Below are positions 1 through 5,610 of a stretch of 11,123 bases of DNA, one piece after another. Numbering within the stretch: the first letter of the stretch is position 1; each line of letters starts with the position of its first letter. A model generated the notes under the pieces. That model searched no databases, had not been told where the DNA came from, and saw nothing but the letters and a program-made list of their open reading frames with translations. Origin of the DNA: JASHVB01 sp035535035 (GTDB lineage Bacteria; Pseudomonadota; Alphaproteobacteria; Acetobacterales; Acetobacteraceae); NCBI GenBank assembly GCA_035535035.1, contig DATLQW010000121.1:1-11123 (forward strand), written 5' to 3'. The translations under genes and the position numbers were made by a program.

Positions 1-135
1 GATCAACCCCTGGCGCCTGACAGATATGGACTGAAATGCGGGTCACCCTGCCGCGGATGGGGCGCGCCGGGTTCCATTGCTTGCTCACTATCAATCCGGG
101 ATCGACTTATCCGGTGAATAAGATGGGCTAGCTAG
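1..135. other. left-edge sequence without a recognisable gene
   Basis: No coding region is supportable here. The frame of the downstream 5'-nucleotidase remnant is closed by TGA and TAG stops, the last at 133-135, and the residues before that show no family resemblance. The 10-bp palindrome GCTAGCTAGC lies at 127-136, right at the point where nucleotidase homology starts, and a short inverted repeat CTTAT/ATAAG lies just upstream of it. This is probably the breakpoint that removed the 5' part of the nucleotidase gene. Confidence 0.4.
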
Positions 136-480
136 CAACAGCCACTCAAGAATGGCCCACTGATGCCACTTCTGCAACGTATTTCGAGTATCCAAAAAAT
201 GGAGGCAGAAAACTCCAACAGGATTAATAGTTCGGAAAAGGCAGTAAGAGTATCTATCGTTACTGCGCGGAATGCTCCGGCGCATGAACGATTGATTAAT
301 ACGATGAAGCATCTTGGGATCGAGGTGGATGAACTATTACTTACCGGTGGAATAGAGAAGAAGAATATTCTTGACGTCATGAAGCCACAAATATTCTTTG
401 ATGATCAGATTGGACACCTAAAGCCGGCCTCCAGTAACACCCCTTGTGTTCACATTCCGTTTGGTATCCGGAATCAGTAA
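136..480 (+). pseudogene. C-terminal remnant of a cytosolic 5'-nucleotidase (cN-I type family)
   Basis: The frame encodes the C-terminal third of a 5'-nucleotidase of the cN-I-like family, which dephosphorylates nucleoside monophosphates. Visible family motifs are VTARNAPAHER (about residues 33-43 counted from the ATG at 163), LLTGGIEKKNIL and IFFDDQ, followed by the usual VPYG-like end (here HIPFGIRNQ). The resemblance starts a few codons before that ATG (KNGPLMPLLQRISSIQK), so the ATG is internal and not a real start. The in-frame stop at 133-135 closes the frame upstream. The N-terminal two thirds, including the first part of the HAD-like fold, are missing, so the product cannot be a functional enzyme. 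The segment is visibly richer in A and T than the genes to its right, which suggests a different origin. The normal C-terminus is intact. Confidence 0.75.
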
Positions 481-525
481 AATTTGCGCCTCGTAGAGAG
501 CCTCCAACATAGCAGTCAATGCTCG

Positions 526-1023
526 TCAGGCATCAATCCCAGCCCTCTTCGCCAGCCGCGGATCGTACACCCACTTCCTCACCTTGCCCGCCGCGATCCC
601 CCCGCTGCCGGCATGCTGCGGATTCACCACGACATTGCACTCCTCCGGCACAATGACCGACGGCACCACCAGCAGCGCCGAGCGTCCCGCCCGCAGCCAG
701 TCCGTGCCGAACGCAATGCTGGCGCGGCCGGCAGGCTCGGCGTCCCACCCCACCGGCAGACTGCCCGTACTTGCCACCTCCGCAGCCGCCCAGAGGTCGT
801 CCGGGATCGTGACCGCAACAAGATAGCGCTTGAGCGGCAGGCCGCCCGCATTCAAATGAACGATCGTCTCCAGGCAGGCCAAAGCGCGACTTTCGGACGC
901 GTAAACGCACGCGATGCCTGCCGCATTCCAGCGGCCGCCCGTCGCCTTGGCGCCTGCACCCGAAAGATCGTCGGCTTCATAGGTCGGCGTGTCCGTCGCG
1001 ATCCGCCAGACCGTCTTGCTCAA
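526..1023 (-). CDS. RES-domain toxin of a Xre-RES toxin-antitoxin system
   Basis: This 165-residue protein has the size and layout of RES-domain toxins (PF08808), which degrade cellular NAD+ when released from their antitoxin. The conserved polar residues of the family are present: Arg in GGRWN (R31), Tyr in VYASES (Y41) and Glu in ACLETIVHL (E52). The C-terminal part has NPQH followed by VRKWVYDPRL, as expected. The start is TTG at 1023-1021, overlapping the antitoxin stop as TTGA; no ATG or GTG lies close enough to keep the conserved VWRI beginning. A weak purine-rich stretch (AGAGCGGGG) precedes it, so the toxin is probably made by translational coupling from the antitoxin and at a low level. 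No frameshift or lost key residue is seen, so it should be functional. Confidence 0.88.
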   Translation of the reverse strand: MSKTVWRIATDTPTYEADDLSGAGAKATGGRWNAAGIACVYASESRALACLETIVHLNAGGLPLKRYLVAVTIPDDLWAAAEVASTGSLPVGWDAEPAGRASIAFGTDWLRAGRSALLVVPSVIVPEECNVVVNPQHAGSGGIAAGKVRKWVYDPRLAKRAGIDA

Positions 1024-1511
1024 GCGTAGGCCCCGCTCTGCATCTGTGCCAGTGCGGTGGACACCACGCTTTGGCCCTCCATGGTGTCCATCAGGTCGAT
1101 CGGCCGCACCCCGCCCAGCGCCGCCAACGGCTCATTGAGCCAGCGCGACATCCATGCCGTCGCGTCGAAGCCTTGCGCGTTGCCGGACTCCTGCACGATC
1201 GCTTCCAGTTGGCCCACCAGCCTTGCCAGGCCGATGACCCGCTCGCTTTCGTCAGGCGACAGGGTTTGTCCCTGCTTCGCCTTCTTGTTCACCGTCGCCT
1301 GCGACAGGTTCAACGCCTTCAGCGCCGTGCCCTGCGCGATGGAGAGGTCGGCGATGACGTGCTTTGCGTCGGTGGCACGCACGCCCCGTTTGATCATGGA
1401 GATTCGTTCCAGCGGCGACGCGCGGTACACCGCAAGGTAGGACAGGGCCGTCGGCAGACGGCGACCCCGTGCGGGCGCACCGCTTCGCGCCGCTGTTCCT
1501 CGACCGGGCAT
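1020..1511 (-). CDS. Xre/MbcA/ParS-type antitoxin (DUF2384) partner of the RES toxin
   Basis: This 163-residue antitoxin lies directly upstream of the RES toxin, the usual order for Xre-RES pairs. Residues about 33-80 form the Xre-like helix-turn-helix part (SPLERISMIKRG, then LNLSQATVNKKAKQG). Residues about 85-163 are the DUF2384 toxin-binding domain, with the family's C-terminal hallmark WLNEPLAALGGVRPIDLMDT. The N-terminal 20 residues are basic and rich in Ala and Gly. I chose the ATG at 1511-1509 because AAGGAG (1525-1520) sits 8 bases upstream. A longer frame from 1562 would run over the promoter and the inverted repeat and is rejected. The protein is expected to neutralise the toxin by covering its active site and to repress its own promoter; the operator candidate overlaps the -10 box. 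Confidence 0.87.
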   Translation of the reverse strand: MPGRGTAARSGAPARGRRLPTALSYLAVYRASPLERISMIKRGVRATDAKHVIADLSIAQGTALKALNLSQATVNKKAKQGQTLSPDESERVIGLARLVGQLEAIVQESGNAQGFDATAWMSRWLNEPLAALGGVRPIDLMDTMEGQSVVSTALAQMQSGAYA

Positions 1512-1524
1512 GGTGACTACTCCT

Positions 1525-1545
1525 TTGCGCATTCTATATGCGCAA
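1525..1545. promoter_or_regulatory. inverted-repeat operator over the xre-res promoter
   Basis: The perfect 8-bp inverted repeat TTGCGCAT-N5-ATGCGCAA covers the -10 box and the predicted transcription start of the toxin-antitoxin operon. Its position is what a repressor needs to block RNA polymerase. Autorepression by the antitoxin's HTH, alone or as a complex with the toxin, is established for Xre-RES systems. Assigning this repeat as the binding site is inference. Confidence 0.6.
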
Positions 1546-1562
1546 TCGAGCGAACATTTCAA
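1533..1562 (-). promoter_or_regulatory. promoter of the xre-res operon
   Basis: Reading the minus strand, a -35 box TTGAAA (1562-1557) and a -10 box TATAGA (1538-1533) are separated by 18 bases. The predicted transcript start falls near 1526, just ahead of the AAGGAG ribosome binding site (1525-1520), giving a 5' leader of about 15 bases before the ATG at 1511. The boxes are 5/6 and 4/6 matches to the sigma-70 consensus. Confidence 0.6.
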
Positions 1563-1789
1563 GGCAAACGACGCGGATCAGCGTCGGGGACCTTGGTGGT
1601 GGCTGACCGCACCAGCAGCTCCTGCTGGGAATCTTGGCGCTTCAAAGGCTCCCAGTGGAAGTCGATCGATGATCCCGCGCGCCGAGCCTATTTGGCTCAT
1701 TCCGATGCCCGAGGCGGTCCCGGAGCCGGCCTACCCCTGTTTTTGGTCGGCACGTTGCGTTCAAACTGACCCCACTGCCCGGCCGGCGG

Positions 1790-1809
1790 GCCGGCGGCGT
1801 CTCATGCAC
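1790..1809. repeat. direct repeat copy 1 (20 bp, 18/20 identical to copy 2)
   Basis: The sequence GCCGGCGGCGTCTCATGCAC recurs at 1881-1900 in the same orientation with two substitutions. The copies are 91 bp apart start to start and flank a 10-bp hairpin. This may be a binding-site pair, or a duplication left by insertion or slippage. Confidence 0.6.
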
Positions 1810-1835
1810 ATTTCGTGTCTTTGCACACGGGGCGA

Positions 1836-1861
1836 TGCCGCCGGGGTGAGACCCGGCGGCA
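1836..1861. repeat. perfect 10-bp hairpin with a 6-base loop
   Basis: TGCCGCCGGG and CCCGGCGGCA are exact reverse complements around the loop GTGAGA. The stem is very GC-rich, but no T-run follows on either strand, so it does not look like a standard intrinsic terminator. It sits between the two copies of the 20-bp direct repeat, about 150 bp before the DUF29 start. Confidence 0.65.
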
Positions 1862-1880
1862 GCAGGGCCTCGACGGGCGA

Positions 1881-1900
1881 GCCGGCCGCGTCTCAAGCAC
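1881..1900. repeat. direct repeat copy 2 (20 bp)
   Basis: GCCGGCCGCGTCTCAAGCAC matches copy 1 at 1790-1809 in 18 of 20 positions. Both copies keep the core GCGTCTCA. Confidence 0.6.
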
Positions 1901-2012
1901 GCCTCGCATCGGTGTGCGGGAGACGATGCCACGGCGGGGCGCTGCAGGATTCCCGGGTCGCGTTCCGCGCTGCGCGGGTCACCACTCGCGGACAACCGCT
2001 GGAGGGACTACG

Positions 2013-2294
2013 GTGGAAACCATGGCCACCGATCGAAACTACGATAGCGACCTGGCGCTGTGGGCCGAAGACCTGGCGCGCGCACTCCGCAGCGCAGCGC
2101 ATGCGCGGATCAACCTGCCGATCGACTGGGAAAACGTCGCCGAGGAGATCGAATGCTTCGGCAAGTCGCAAGGGCGGGAGTTGGCGAGTCGCGCCGAGAT
2201 TGAGCCCGCGGTGATGCCGGCAGTCGTTAGACCTGTTGCAGAAATCGATTTCGTCGGCCACTGCCCATTGAATTTATTGACAAATTATTGTTAA
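2013..2294 (+). pseudogene. truncated DUF29-family protein
   Basis: The first 55-60 residues match the N-terminus of DUF29 proteins, a family of unknown function common in cyanobacteria and proteobacteria, often in several copies. The visible hallmarks are NYDSDLALWAEDLARAL, then DWENVAEEIECFGKSQGREL. After SR, near 2192, the resemblance stops. The remaining 34 or so residues, up to the TAA at 2292-2294, have no family character and read into AT-richer DNA. A normal DUF29 protein is about 140-160 residues with a helical second half containing HLLKW-like sequence; that half is missing. I chose GTG at 2013 because GGAGGG lies at 2001-2006 with a 6-base gap; ATG at 2022 is the alternative. The product is probably non-functional, the gene having been cut by the rearrangement that also truncated the neighbouring brnA remnant. 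Confidence 0.7.
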
Positions 2295-2381
2295 AGTGGA
2301 CTTTCGCAACCGGTCTATTGAGTTCGAACGCCATGCCGTGAGGCAATCCAAACAGGGGAGCGCAAATTGGCCGTACTGGAG
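2193..2381. other. AT-richer junction between two truncated genes
   Basis: About 190 bp separate the end of DUF29 similarity from the end of BrnA similarity, and the two genes face each other across it. The segment is richer in A and T than its flanks (for example around 2270-2295) and has no recognised coding content. The string AGACCTGTTGCAG near 2230-2242 is reminiscent of insertion-sequence termini, but no matching inverted copy was found within it. It is probably the scar of an insertion or deletion. Confidence 0.45.
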
Positions 2382-2568
2382 CACGCCGATCTCAACCGTG
2401 CTTTCCCAACCCTCCGGCAAGCCTCCATCATCCTCGTCCGCCAGGCGCTCGACCTCTGCCTGCGACACGGGCTTCCGCCGCCTGCCAGTCGCCGCCGCTC
2501 TCGCCACGCTCGCGCATCGCCCGAAATTGCTCAGCCGAAGCGCGCTCGATACGCTCTCTCTTCGCCAA
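2382..2568 (-). pseudogene. brnA: frameshifted, 3'-truncated BrnA-type antitoxin
   Basis: The original start is a TTG at 2568-2566, inside the 3' end of brnT, with a very good AGGAGG site (2581-2576) 7 bases upstream. From it one reads MAKRERIERASAEQFRAMRE and then RGESGGDW, the typical beginning of BrnA-like antitoxins (MAKRERI...GES.TDW). The family pattern then jumps one frame, somewhere around 2465-2490, to QAEVERLADEDDGGLPEGWE and STVEIGV, which again fits the family. The frame change equals one extra base or two missing bases. After about 2382 the expected PKxxxxLRLD ribbon-helix-helix DNA-binding part is absent. The antitoxin is therefore broken twice. BrnA normally represses the brnTA promoter and binds BrnT. 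I assign it from motif memory and from its position behind brnT. Confidence 0.62.
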
Positions 2569-2800
2569 CTCTCGCCCTCCTGAACGAGATCAACCGCGTG
2601 GCGTCACCCCGTTCGTTCCAGACCACAGCATACAACGTCCCACCGATCAGCCCCACCGTGACGACGCGCTGCTCACCATGACGTGGTGAGGGGTATGAAA
2701 AGACGGGCCGGCCGTCGAACAACATCTGGCCGTCGGTGAGGCCCAGCCTGTGCCGCTCGCGGTTGATCGCCCGCTTGCTCTCGTCCTATTCAAGCAGCAT
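2531..2800 (-). pseudogene. brnT: BrnT toxin gene with an amber codon at position 5
   Basis: Read from ATG at 2800, this is a full-length (about 89 residues) BrnT-family ribonuclease toxin of the RelE-like fold: MLLE-stop-DESKRAINRERHRL, then LFDGRPVF, HGEQRVVTVGLIGG, VVWNERGDATRLISFRRA and the basic C-terminus. The family begins with xxxWDExKRxxN, so the TAG at 2788-2786 stands exactly where a TGG tryptophan codon is expected, a single G-to-A change. The rest of the frame is open to the TGA at 2533-2531. Reinitiation at the internal ATG (2725) would lose the N-terminal strand and helix, so toxicity is unlikely. No clear ribosome binding site precedes 2800. The gene overlaps the start of the brnA remnant by 38 bp. 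The toxin could be tolerated with a dead antitoxin only because it is itself dead. Confidence 0.75.
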
Positions 2801-2909
2801 CACAGGTTGTGGCCACGATTGTAGCCCTAATCAAGCCTAACAGGCCTGTGGCCGAAACGGGTCGAGGAAACCAGACGCCCGAGCGCCGACCGCCTCTGCC
2901 CTATGGCTT

Positions 2910-2926
2910 CCCCGCCGCAAGCGGGG
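2910..2926 (-). terminator. possible 3' hairpin of the liv operon
   Basis: On the minus strand, CCCCGC-TTGCG-GCGGGG forms a 6-bp GC stem starting about 20 bases after the livM stop. No T-run follows, so it may only stabilise the transcript end or may be chance in GC-rich DNA. Confidence 0.3.
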
Positions 2927-2947
2927 CGTTGTCGCGGCAGGATTAGT

Positions 2948-3955
2948 TCAGCGCCGCCGCAACCGCCGATACAACGACCAAAGGAGTCCGCCGGCGCCTT
3001 CGGGCATCAGGAACATCATGGCGATCAGGATGACGCCGTACACCGCACCCGGCGCCGCCTTCGACACGTTTTCCGCGATGTTGGGGATGAACTGGATGAA
3101 CAGCGCGCCGACGATCGCGCCGCCGATCGACGCCACCCCACCGACCACCAGGCCCACGAACAGGAAGATCGAGATGAAGACGCCGAACGTATCGGGTGCC
3201 ACGAACTGCACCACAATGGCGCTGAGCGAGCCGGCGATGCCGGTGAACATCGCGCTCAGCGCGAACGTGCGGGTCTTCAGCAGCGCGAGGTTGATGCCCA
3301 TGGCTTCCGCCGCGAGCGCGTGGTCGCGCACCGCCATCATGGCCCGCCCGATGCGGCCGTGCACCAAATTCCAGGCGATCGCGAACATCACGCAGCCGAT
3401 CGCCAGCGTGAACAGATAAAGCCACTGATCGCCGGACAGCGGCAGGCCGAACGGCGCGTCCGGCTTGTCGATCACCAGGCCCTGCACGCCGCCGGTCCAG
3501 TCCGACACGGCGTTTACCTTGAGCAATTGCGGCACCGCGATCGCCAGCGAGAACGTGGTCAGCGCGAGGTACAACCCACCCAGCCGCAGCGCCGGCAGGC
3601 CGATCAGGAAGCCGACCGCCGCGCAGACCACCGCCGAGACCGGCAGCGTCGCCCAGTACGGCACGTTGAGATTCGCCATGAGGATGGCGGTGGTATAAGC
3701 GCCGATCGCGTAGAACGCGCCGTGCCCCAGAGAAATCTGGCCGTTGAACCCGGTGAGCAATGCCAGGCCGAGGATCGCAATCGCATAGACCTCCACCATG
3801 GTGAGCTGGAACAAATGGTAGCCGTTGAAGAATGCGGTGGGCACCACCGCGGCGATGACGACGGCGAGTGCGACGCCCCAGGGGACGCGCGTGATCGCCG
3901 GCCGCGCCACCGCGCGCCGGCCCATCGTCGCTTCGAGCGCTCCCTCGTTGGCCAT
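2948..3955 (-). CDS. livM: branched-chain amino acid-type ABC transporter permease LivM
   Basis: This 335-residue inner-membrane permease is the second membrane subunit of a Liv/HAAT ABC importer. It has about eight to ten hydrophobic segments after a short basic N-terminus. The LivM signature FNGQISLGHGAFYAIGAY is at residues 70-87. The cytoplasmic coupling loop that contacts the ATPases is around 201-221 (RIGRAMMAVRD...EAMGI). The GGVASIGGAIVGAL stretch and an arginine-rich tail lie near the end. It starts 2 bases after the livH stop, with only a weak Shine-Dalgarno site inside the livH end, so translation is likely coupled. It is the last gene of the operon. The family carries branched-chain amino acids, but many members move urea, amides, aromatic acids or short organic acids; the sequence alone does not settle which. 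Confidence 0.93.
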   Translation of the reverse strand: MANEGALEATMGRRAVARPAITRVPWGVALAVVIAAVVPTAFFNGYHLFQLTMVEVYAIAILGLALLTGFNGQISLGHGAFYAIGAYTTAILMANLNVPYWATLPVSAVVCAAVGFLIGLPALRLGGLYLALTTFSLAIAVPQLLKVNAVSDWTGGVQGLVIDKPDAPFGLPLSGDQWLYLFTLAIGCVMFAIAWNLVHGRIGRAMMAVRDHALAAEAMGINLALLKTRTFALSAMFTGIAGSLSAIVVQFVAPDTFGVFISIFLFVGLVVGGVASIGGAIVGALFIQFIPNIAENVSKAAPGAVYGVILIAMMFLMPEGAGGLLWSLYRRLRRR

Positions 3956-3957
3956 CG

Positions 3958-4827
3958 CTACACCCTGCTCTGCACAGCCCGGCCCAGCAGACCGGTCGGT
4001 TTCACCACCAGCACGACAACGATGATCACCAGCGCCAGGCTCAGCTTGAGCTCGGTACCGACGAGATAGGCGCCGCCGAGATTCTCGATGACGCCGACGG
4101 CGAAGCCGCCCAGCACCGCGCCGAGCGGATTGTCGATGCCGCCCAGCAGCGCGCCGGCAAAGGCGTAAAGCAGTATGCCCGCCATCATGTTGGGATCGAG
4201 AAAGACGACCGGCGCGACCATCATGCCGGCAATGGCGCCGATCGACGCGGCAAGCCCCCAGCCCAACGCCAGCATCCAGCCGACGCGTATGCCGACCAGG
4301 CGCGCGGAAGCGGGGTTGAACGCCGCGGCGCGCATCGCCAGTCCCAGCCTGGTGTGCCGGAAGAACAGATACACCGCCATCAACACCGCCAGCGTCACGG
4401 CGGTGGAACCGATCTCATGGCCGGACACGTAGCCGCCGAGCAGCGGCTCGCTGGGAAACGGCGAGGGGAACTGCTTGATCGTGTAACCGAAGAACCAGCC
4501 GCTGCACGCGTTGATGACCAGCAGCAACCCGATGAACACGCCGACCGAGGACAGCACCGGCGCATCCATCATCGGCCGCATCAGCAGCCGCTCGATCACC
4601 ATGCCGGCGGCGAAGGACAACGCAACGGTGATGATGAAGGCCAGCCAGTAGGAGAAGCCGAGATGGATCAGGGCGAGCGCGACATACGTGGAGAACGTCG
4701 CCATTTCACCCTGGGCGAAGTTTATGTGGTGCGTCGCCTGATAGATCATCACCAGCGCCAGTGCCACGGACGCATAGATGCTGCCGTTGGCGATGCCGGA
4801 CATGACCTGATGCACAAAGCCTTCCAC
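3958..4827 (-). CDS. livH: branched-chain amino acid-type ABC transporter permease LivH
   Basis: This 289-residue integral membrane protein is the first permease of the Liv-type importer. Visible hallmarks are GIANGSIYASVALALVMIY at the N-terminus, HINFAQGEMA (residues 34-43), the cytoplasmic coupling loop TRLGLAMRAAAFNP...ARLVGI (159-180), and GGIDNPLGAVLGGFAVGVIE near the C-terminus. I start it at GTG 4827-4825 because AAGGAGG lies 6 bases upstream. A longer frame from 4884 adds only a proline- and arginine-rich stretch unlike the family. A 57-bp gap separates it from livF upstream, and livM begins 2 bp downstream. It should form a heterodimer with LivM, powered by LivG and LivF. Confidence 0.93.
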   Translation of the reverse strand: MEGFVHQVMSGIANGSIYASVALALVMIYQATHHINFAQGEMATFSTYVALALIHLGFSYWLAFIITVALSFAAGMVIERLLMRPMMDAPVLSSVGVFIGLLLVINACSGWFFGYTIKQFPSPFPSEPLLGGYVSGHEIGSTAVTLAVLMAVYLFFRHTRLGLAMRAAAFNPASARLVGIRVGWMLALGWGLAASIGAIAGMMVAPVVFLDPNMMAGILLYAFAGALLGGIDNPLGAVLGGFAVGVIENLGGAYLVGTELKLSLALVIIVVVLVVKPTGLLGRAVQSRV

Positions 4828-4884
4828 GCCATGCCTCCTTGCAACCGTTGTTCTCCCGCGCGGCGGGCGAGGGTTTCCCCGCAC

Positions 4885-5610
4885 CTAGTACCCCAGATAG
4901 GACCGCCGCACCGACTCGTCCTGGCGGATCTCCGCCGCCGGGCCGGCAACCACGATCCGCCCGGTCTCCAGCAAATACGCATCCTCCGCAAAATCAAGTG
5001 CCAGGCTGGCATTTTGCTCCACCAGCAGGATGCTGACGTTCTCGTCCGCGCGAATCCGGCGCATGATCGCGAAGATCTCCTGCACGATCAGCGGCGCCAG
5101 CCCGAACGACGGCTCGTCCAGCAACAGCAGCTTCGGCCGCAGCACCAGCGCGCGCGCGATCGCCAGCATCTGCTGCTCGCCACCCGACAGCGTGCCGGCC
5201 TGCTGGCGGTAGCGTTCGCGCAGCCGGGGGAAATAGCCGAACATGCGCTCGAAATCCGCCGCCACGTTACGGTCGCGGCGCGTATAGGCACCCAGCCGCA
5301 GATTTTCCTCGACCGTCAGTTCCAGGAACGTGCCGCGGCCATCCGGCACGTGCGCGACACCGCGGCGCGCCACCAACTCGGTCGCGCTGCCGTCGATCCG
5401 CTCGCCGGCGAAGCGGATCTCGCCCTGCGTCTTCACCATGCCGCAGATGGCACGCAACGTGGTCGTCTTGCCCGCGCCGTTGGCGCCGAGCAACGCGCTG
5501 ACGCCGCCTTCCCGCACGGCGAAGTCGATGCCGTGCAGTACCTTGGTCTCGCCATAGGCGGCGTGCAGCCCCTTCGCTTCCAGTATGGGCGCCTTAAGCT
5601 GCGCCGGCAT
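4885..5610 (-). CDS. livF: Liv-type ABC transporter ATP-binding protein LivF
   Basis: This 241-residue ATPase of the LivF class energises transport at the cytoplasmic face. The motifs are complete: Walker A GANGAGKT (42-49), the LivF-typical VPDGRGTF (88-95), ABC signature LSGGEQ (141-146) and Walker B LLLLDE (161-166). LLVEQN (195-200) follows, where Gln takes the place of the switch histidine, as is usual in LivF. The start is ATG at 5610-5608 with AGGAGG 6 bases upstream; a longer frame from 5637 would lie deeper inside livG and lacks such a site. Its first 17 bp overlap the end of livG, so the two ATPases are translationally linked. It is followed by livH after 57 bp. Confidence 0.93.
   Translation of the reverse strand: MPAQLKAPILEAKGLHAAYGETKVLHGIDFAVREGGVSALLGANGAGKTTTLRAICGMVKTQGEIRFAGERIDGSATELVARRGVAHVPDGRGTFLELTVEENLRLGAYTRRDRNVAADFERMFGYFPRLRERYRQQAGTLSGGEQQMLAIARALVLRPKLLLLDEPSFGLAPLIVQEIFAIMRRIRADENVSILLVEQNASLALDFAEDAYLLETGRIVVAGPAAEIRQDESVRRSYLGY

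Larger units (their letters stand above)
1563..2012. other. 450-bp spacer between the xre promoter and the DUF29 remnant
   Basis: No frame in this stretch shows recognisable protein similarity. It contains a short perfect hairpin CCAGCAG-CTC-CTGCTGG (1612-1628), GC-rich palindromic sequence around 1777-1797, a 20-bp direct repeat pair and a 10-bp hairpin, the last two listed separately. TTCAAACTGACCCC around 1759-1773 looks like the kind of sequence found at transposon ends, but no partner repeat was found. The promoter for the DUF29 gene should lie in this spacer, but no convincing boxes were identified. Confidence 0.5.

Noticed and set aside
484..1029. Long plus-strand open frame opposite the RES toxin
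   Set aside because: It is the antisense shadow of a clearly recognisable RES domain and is rich in Arg, His and Ala without any motif.
1512..1562. Longer antitoxin starting at 1562
   Set aside because: It would include the promoter boxes and the operator repeat, while ATG 1511 has a well-placed AAGGAG.
1755..1775. TTCAAACTGACCCC as an insertion-sequence end
   Set aside because: No inverted partner or transposase sequence was found in the neighbourhood.
1836..1940. Loose likeness to a cobalamin riboswitch (GGTGAGA-type loop, later GGGAGACGATGCC)
   Set aside because: The conserved CCACTG core and a proper B12 box are missing, the spacing does not fit, and the downstream gene is a DUF29 remnant unrelated to cobalamin.
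2296..2400. Possible transposase N-terminus in the plus frame (RSIEFERHAVRQSK)
   Set aside because: The likeness to the IS3-type orfA beginning is only a few residues long, and the frame then runs through the antisense of brnA.
2903..4069. 388-codon plus-strand open frame over livM
   Set aside because: It is an antisense shadow of livM; the composition (His, Arg, Asp, Gln) is typical of such frames and no motif is present.
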